A DNA stretch of 64,000 nt, from contig NZ_CP183303.1 of NCBI RefSeq assembly GCF_048541585.1, forward strand, positions 1,240,001 through 1,304,000, in the 5' to 3' direction. The notes beneath the pieces were generated by a model that was not told where the DNA came from, made no database searches, and worked only from the letters and a program-made list of their open reading frames with translations. This document shows positions 60,187 through 64,000 of this stretch, piece by piece. Numbering within the stretch: position 1 is the stretch's first letter; every line of letters begins with the position of its first letter. A program made the translations under genes and the position numbers. The DNA is from Legionella_C sp048541585. Its GTDB lineage: Bacteria > Pseudomonadota > Gammaproteobacteria > Legionellales > Legionellaceae.

Positions 60187-61485
60187 CTAAATTACATAAG
60201 GAATAAGTTTGTAAGGAACATGTTCACAATACTCATGCCAATATTTACCATATTTATTTAAGCAACGTATATCATCACGGAAAGCACGATCAACTAAAAG
60301 TAGTGTTAAAAAAGAAACATAAAAATAAGGTGAAAAGTGCGTAAAAAGAGCTGGAACAGACCAAAAGAAGGCCCCTGCAATTTCCGGCAAATAATGAAAA
60401 TGGCGAGTAATACCCCAAAAGCCTGAATGGAGTAGAATACTTTCTTTACGCTCCCCTGTGGTAGTATAATAACTTGCCTTGGTAACTTTCGGTTTTCTTC
60501 CCCAAATTTTACAATTACCTTCCGTTTTGCGTACTAGTTGTCGCTGTCTGTCAGCTAAATAATTAGTTATAATGCTTAAAGTGCCAAGTATAAATATAAC
60601 GACAGCTAGCCAGATATTTAATTGATTAGGATGATAAACAAGATACATAGTGGGAGAAGTATAAATACCAGGAACCCAAACCATGCAACCCCAACAAATA
60701 TAATAACCAGCTCGATCATGCATGATATCGAGAGATGCTAAGTAGCCTGTTTCCCAAATAAAAAATTTAGTGATATAAATAAATTGTAAAGCTACGGCAA
60801 TTAGCATCGAGTTACTTAAGCCAACTAATTGATGCTGCTTAGCGGCATAAGATAACAAAATTAACCCCCAGCTCATCATCCCAAAACGACAATTGATGAA
60901 CATCTTAAGGTTAATTCCCCCAAGTATAGGATAAAGTTCCGTACCCCAATAATAATCAAAAATAAAATTACCCGTAGTCCCTGCATCAGTAGAAGAAGGC
61001 TTATAACGTCCTTTCAAATATAAAAAAACGCAGGTCATTAAACTTAAAATATTTAATGCACCTAAAATGGCCCCTAAATTATCAAAGATAATAGTGGCTG
61101 AAAAAAGTTGCCAATAAAAACTACATAAGCAAAATACAAGTACGGTAGTTAAAAAAGCTAAAATGCCATTGGCCTTATAAATAGGTACATTACCTTTAGG
61201 AGTTACAGGACCACAAAATCGTTTACCAGGAAGAACTTTAATTAAAATAACTTCAAATATAATAAACGTAACAATGATTAACCAAGCAGTAGTTGAGCCC
61301 CAAAAAACAGGCTGCCAAATTTGATAAATTGTCTTAAAGAGTCCATGTTGCCAGATAAGCTGCCAAAGCTCATTGAGGGAGCCATTTAAAACAGTATTGG
61401 TATACCACATCATCATGACAAATGGGGTACAACAAATAATAAGAAAAAGGGGGCCAATAGTATTACGAAGTTTATTTAGCATCAT
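60187..61485 (-). CDS. ERG4/ERG24-family sterol reductase (7-dehydrocholesterol reductase-like)
   Basis: A 432-residue polytopic protein with about nine membrane helices. The C-terminal signature is nearly that of DHCR7: LLHSGFWGITRHFHYLPEIA, PYFYVSFLTLLLVDRAFRDD, RCLNKYGKYWHEYCEHVPYK and L-I-P. GNFIFDYYWGTELYPILGGI is the conserved G-x-x-x-x-D-x-x-x-G-x-E-L/x-x-P loop in the middle. Family enzymes reduce sterol ring double bonds with NADPH in the ER membrane of eukaryotes. Related genes are known in Coxiella and other intracellular bacteria and are thought to be acquired from eukaryotes. It probably acts on host-derived sterol. Confidence 0.9.
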   Translation of the reverse strand: MMLNKLRNTIGPLFLIICCTPFVMMMWYTNTVLNGSLNELWQLIWQHGLFKTIYQIWQPVFWGSTTAWLIIVTFIIFEVILIKVLPGKRFCGPVTPKGNVPIYKANGILAFLTTVLVFCLCSFYWQLFSATIIFDNLGAILGALNILSLMTCVFLYLKGRYKPSSTDAGTTGNFIFDYYWGTELYPILGGINLKMFINCRFGMMSWGLILLSYAAKQHQLVGLSNSMLIAVALQFIYITKFFIWETGYLASLDIMHDRAGYYICWGCMVWVPGIYTSPTMYLVYHPNQLNIWLAVVIFILGTLSIITNYLADRQRQLVRKTEGNCKIWGRKPKVTKASYYTTTGERKESILLHSGFWGITRHFHYLPEIAGAFFWSVPALFTHFSPYFYVSFLTLLLVDRAFRDDIRCLNKYGKYWHEYCEHVPYKLIPYVI

Positions 61486-61623
61486 GCTGTCCTAAAATTA
61501 TGACTGTCTTAAAAGCGATGGGATTGAATTTAAATTAAGACAAAGAGCATAATCTTTGTTAGTCCTAGTGGAGATATATTATTTAAAAGCTTAATTTTTT
61601 ACAAGCGGCTAAAAACGTTTCAT

Positions 61624-62520
61624 TTATTTTCTTGCATAGAAAAGAATAGAAAACAAAACAAGCGCCATACCTACTAATTCAAGCCTGGTTAACTGTTCAT
61701 TTAAAATTAACCAAGCCAAAATGACCGTTGCAATAGGCATAATAGCAGTAGAAAGAGAAGCTAAAATACCGTCTACATATTTAGCTCCCATAAGCCAAAA
61801 TACATAAAATAATCCTGAACTTAGTCCGATAATAAGTAGGAGCAGCCAGGTTGCTACATTAATATTTGCTGGCTCCCAATTTATAATAATTAGTGCAGGT
61901 AATAATAAGAGCGCGTTAATACCATTAAGTAGTGTTGATATTAAGAATATAGGTAGTCGGTTAGAATAAACTTTACAGAGCACATAATAAGAAGCCTCCG
62001 GTAGAAGCGCTAACAAAACTAAGCTATTGCCTAGAAGCGAATTATTATGACTTACACTATTTAATTTATCATAGCCAATAAGTAATAAACCCATCGTAGC
62101 AAAGACAACACATAAGGCTTTTTGCCGCGATATTTTTTCACCCAAGACTAGCCATGACATAATAGCTATCATGGCCGGTAAGGCACTAGTAATAATACCA
62201 GCTACATTAGCATCAGTGTAATTTAATCCTGTTAGCATTAAGCAATTAAATAAAACGCCTGCTGATAAGGCTTGGCCTAAAATAAAATACCAATCACGAC
62301 GGTTAAGCTTCATTAAATGAGCTTTAAGAGAAATATTGCGTGCAGGCGTTGTCCAATGAAGAGGAAATAATACGAAGGTCGCTAACAAAAAACGAATTTC
62401 TAATAAAACCCATACCGGGATAGTAGCCAATAGTAATTTGGAGGTAATAATATTTACCCCAACCATAGTTTGAGCCAGCGTAAGAAAAACAATAGCTATA
62501 AAAAAGACATTTTTTTTCAT
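61624..62520 (-). CDS. EamA/DMT-family transporter
   Basis: A 298-residue protein with ten membrane helices in two EamA repeats. MVGVNIITSKLLLATIPVWV and LEIRFLLATFVLFPL lie in the first. LSTAIMPIATVILAWLILNE followed by QLTRLELVG in the second is the typical end. No metal-binding tail, unlike the paralogue at 50438. The substrate is unknown. It is 138 bases upstream of the sterol reductase on the same strand. Confidence 0.88.
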   Translation of the reverse strand: MKKNVFFIAIVFLTLAQTMVGVNIITSKLLLATIPVWVLLEIRFLLATFVLFPLHWTTPARNISLKAHLMKLNRRDWYFILGQALSAGVLFNCLMLTGLNYTDANVAGIITSALPAMIAIMSWLVLGEKISRQKALCVVFATMGLLLIGYDKLNSVSHNNSLLGNSLVLLALLPEASYYVLCKVYSNRLPIFLISTLLNGINALLLLPALIIINWEPANINVATWLLLLIIGLSSGLFYVFWLMGAKYVDGILASLSTAIMPIATVILAWLILNEQLTRLELVGMALVLFSILFYARK

Positions 62521-62751
62521 TTTATAAGGCTCAGATTGAAACGATGGTAAACTTTAAGCCTTTTTATAAGGCACATTGAGTAAGTAATAATATACTAACT
62601 AAGAAAATTATTAAATGGATAAATTATAATTAGTAGTACGTTAATTCTTTAAATTAAATTGTTTAGCTCAGATCTAATTTGTTCTATAAGTTGAATTTTA
62701 TTAACGCTTACTGATAATCTAAAAGTCATTGTAACGAATCTGTATTCCATT

Positions 62752-64000
62752 ATGGAAAAAAACTCAGTTCATTTAATAAACCATACCTCAGCTTACGAGT
62801 TATATTTTCCAAATAAAGAAAATCGCTTGTCTAAATTAAAAGATTTATTCCCCGCAATTGATAAGCTCTATCAAAAATATAATCATCAATATCATGTCCC
62901 AGGATACGCTTTTGGCGTTATATTAGATGGCTTATTAGTACACAGTGGTAGTGGTGGCTATCTTAATCTTAAGGAGAAATTACCTACAACAACGCAATCC
63001 ATGTTTAGAATAGCTTCAATGACTAAAAGCTTTACCGCCATGGCGATTCTTAAACTACGTGATGAGGGAAAATTGCGCTTAGATGATTGTATAAGTGATT
63101 ATATACCTAATTTAAATTTTCAGCCTCCTATGCCTAACTGCTTGCCAGTCACCATTCGTGATTTATTAATTCATCAAGCTGGCTTACCAAGCGATGATCC
63201 ATGGGGAGATAGGCATCTAAACTTATCTCAACCAGAATTAAATAGGTTAATTAAACAAGGTTTTAGCTGGGCAAATCCACCAAGAACAGCTTTTGAATAC
63301 AGTAGTTTAGGTTATGTATTGTTAGGATTAATTATTGAACGTGTTACAGGTAAGGCTTATCAGAAGGTTATTGCGGAAACCATTTGGCAACCTCTTGGTA
63401 TGACACAAGTATCTTGGGAAGTAAACGATATTTGTAGGGATAATTTAGCGCAAGGATATCGATGGTATAATGGAGGTTTCTATCATGAACCTTTATTATC
63501 AGATGGCTGTTTTGCGGCTATGGGCGGAATGATTTGTTCTTTAGAATCTTTCAGTCATTATGTTGCCTTACATCAATTAGGTTTTCTCCAAAAACAGAAC
63601 TTAGATAATAAAATCTTAAAAGCTAGTACAATTTGTGAGATGCAACAAGCTTGGTCTTTTTCAGAGCTAAATAATTATCAATTTTTAGATGGTCAGCAAA
63701 CCGTTATGATGAGTGGCTATGGCTATGGATTACGCTATTTGCAAGATGGTGCAAATAAAGTGTATATTGGGCACGCTGGTGGTTTACCAGGTTTTGGCAG
63801 TAATTGGTTTATTATGCCAGATTATGGGTTGGGTTTAATCCTTTTAACAAATGCTACTTATGCCCCAACGAGTCAAATAAATTTACAAATTTTAAACTTC
63901 TTAATAAAAGAAGCTTGTTTACCCAGACGGCAATTGAATACGTCTTTATTATTGGATATGAGAAAAAGAGCACTGATTGCTCTATTACCAAATTGGCAAG
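62752..64000 (+). CDS. Serine hydrolase of the beta-lactamase (class C/PBP4*-like) family, partial
   Basis: The frame opens at ATG 62752 and is still open at base 64000, giving 416 codons. FRIASMTKSFTAMAILKL carries the S-x-x-K nucleophile motif (Ser89, Lys92). FEYSSLGYVLLG carries the Y-x-S/N-type motif (Tyr183). GHAGGLPGFGSNW at about 339-351 stands for the third H/K-x-G motif. No signal peptide is visible at the chosen start. Family members are esterases, D-amino-acid peptidases or lactamases; the true substrate is unknown. The C-terminus lies outside the window. Confidence 0.85.
   Translation, partial: MEKNSVHLINHTSAYELYFPNKENRLSKLKDLFPAIDKLYQKYNHQYHVPGYAFGVILDGLLVHSGSGGYLNLKEKLPTTTQSMFRIASMTKSFTAMAILKLRDEGKLRLDDCISDYIPNLNFQPPMPNCLPVTIRDLLIHQAGLPSDDPWGDRHLNLSQPELNRLIKQGFSWANPPRTAFEYSSLGYVLLGLIIERVTGKAYQKVIAETIWQPLGMTQVSWEVNDICRDNLAQGYRWYNGGFYHEPLLSDGCFAAMGGMICSLESFSHYVALHQLGFLQKQNLDNKILKASTICEMQQAWSFSELNNYQFLDGQQTVMMSGYGYGLRYLQDGANKVYIGHAGGLPGFGSNWFIMPDYGLGLILLTNATYAPTSQINLQILNFLIKEACLPRRQLNTSLLLDMRKRALIALLPNWQ

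Overview
The window is AT-rich DNA with short intergenic gaps. Its gene content fits a Legionella-type gammaproteobacterium or a close relative that lives in protozoa. It holds many large proteins of eukaryotic or effector type: ankyrin repeats, leucine-rich repeats, a YopJ-like enzyme, an SH2-like module joined to a caspase-like protease, and a 2,315-residue protein with a poly-proline tract. Three of these genes have upstream sites matching the Legionella PmrA box. A sterol reductase of the DHCR7/ERG24 family points the same way. The species cannot be fixed from sequence reading alone. No rRNA, tRNA or CRISPR was seen.

Layout. 1-1619: nucleotide-related genes (a ThyX-like C-terminus, a HAD phosphatase, a guanylate kinase paralogue). 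1620-3652: a minus-strand run of overlapping genes (small ORF, sensor-like protein, peptide deformylase, MFS transporter) whose last gene is cut off by a RAYT/REP element. 3994-9585: transporters, a hypothetical protein, and a four-gene cassette (TraI_2_C-like winged helix, QueF-like T-fold, PPC-decarboxylase-like flavoprotein, Bcr/CflA exporter) in which both enzyme homologues lack a key cysteine. 9665-11795: secreted S1/P1 nuclease, a second RAYT relic and an outer-membrane barrel. 11796-25213: effector-like island with the giant protein, endonuclease I, a YopJ-like protein and several unknowns. 25544-34947: housekeeping and membrane genes. 35161-45939: second effector-like stretch (LRR, TIKI/ChaN-like, SH2/C80-like) with two decayed transposases. 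46306-55555: mixed metabolism, including an adenylate kinase / P450-like / APRT fusion and an exported alliinase-like PLP enzyme. 55730-58164: an attenuator-controlled aromatic amino acid operon (Phe/Tyr-rich leader peptide, terminator, DAHP synthase, prephenate dehydratase, chorismate mutase). 58353-64000: ankyrin protein, sterol reductase, EamA transporter, and a beta-lactamase-fold serine hydrolase running off the right edge.

Four families of interspersed palindromic repeats lie in the gaps: A, GTAGCC..CCCGGGTTTCGG; B, TAGGTTGGGCTAAGC; C, CGTCCCGCG..GGGATCCAGT; and D, REP sequences flanking RAYT fragments. The strongest candidates for undescribed biology are the three-domain fusion at 47963, the SH2-like/C80-like protein at 44191, and the cassette at 6826-9585. 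The Phe/Tyr attenuator at 55789-55947 is the best-supported regulatory element.
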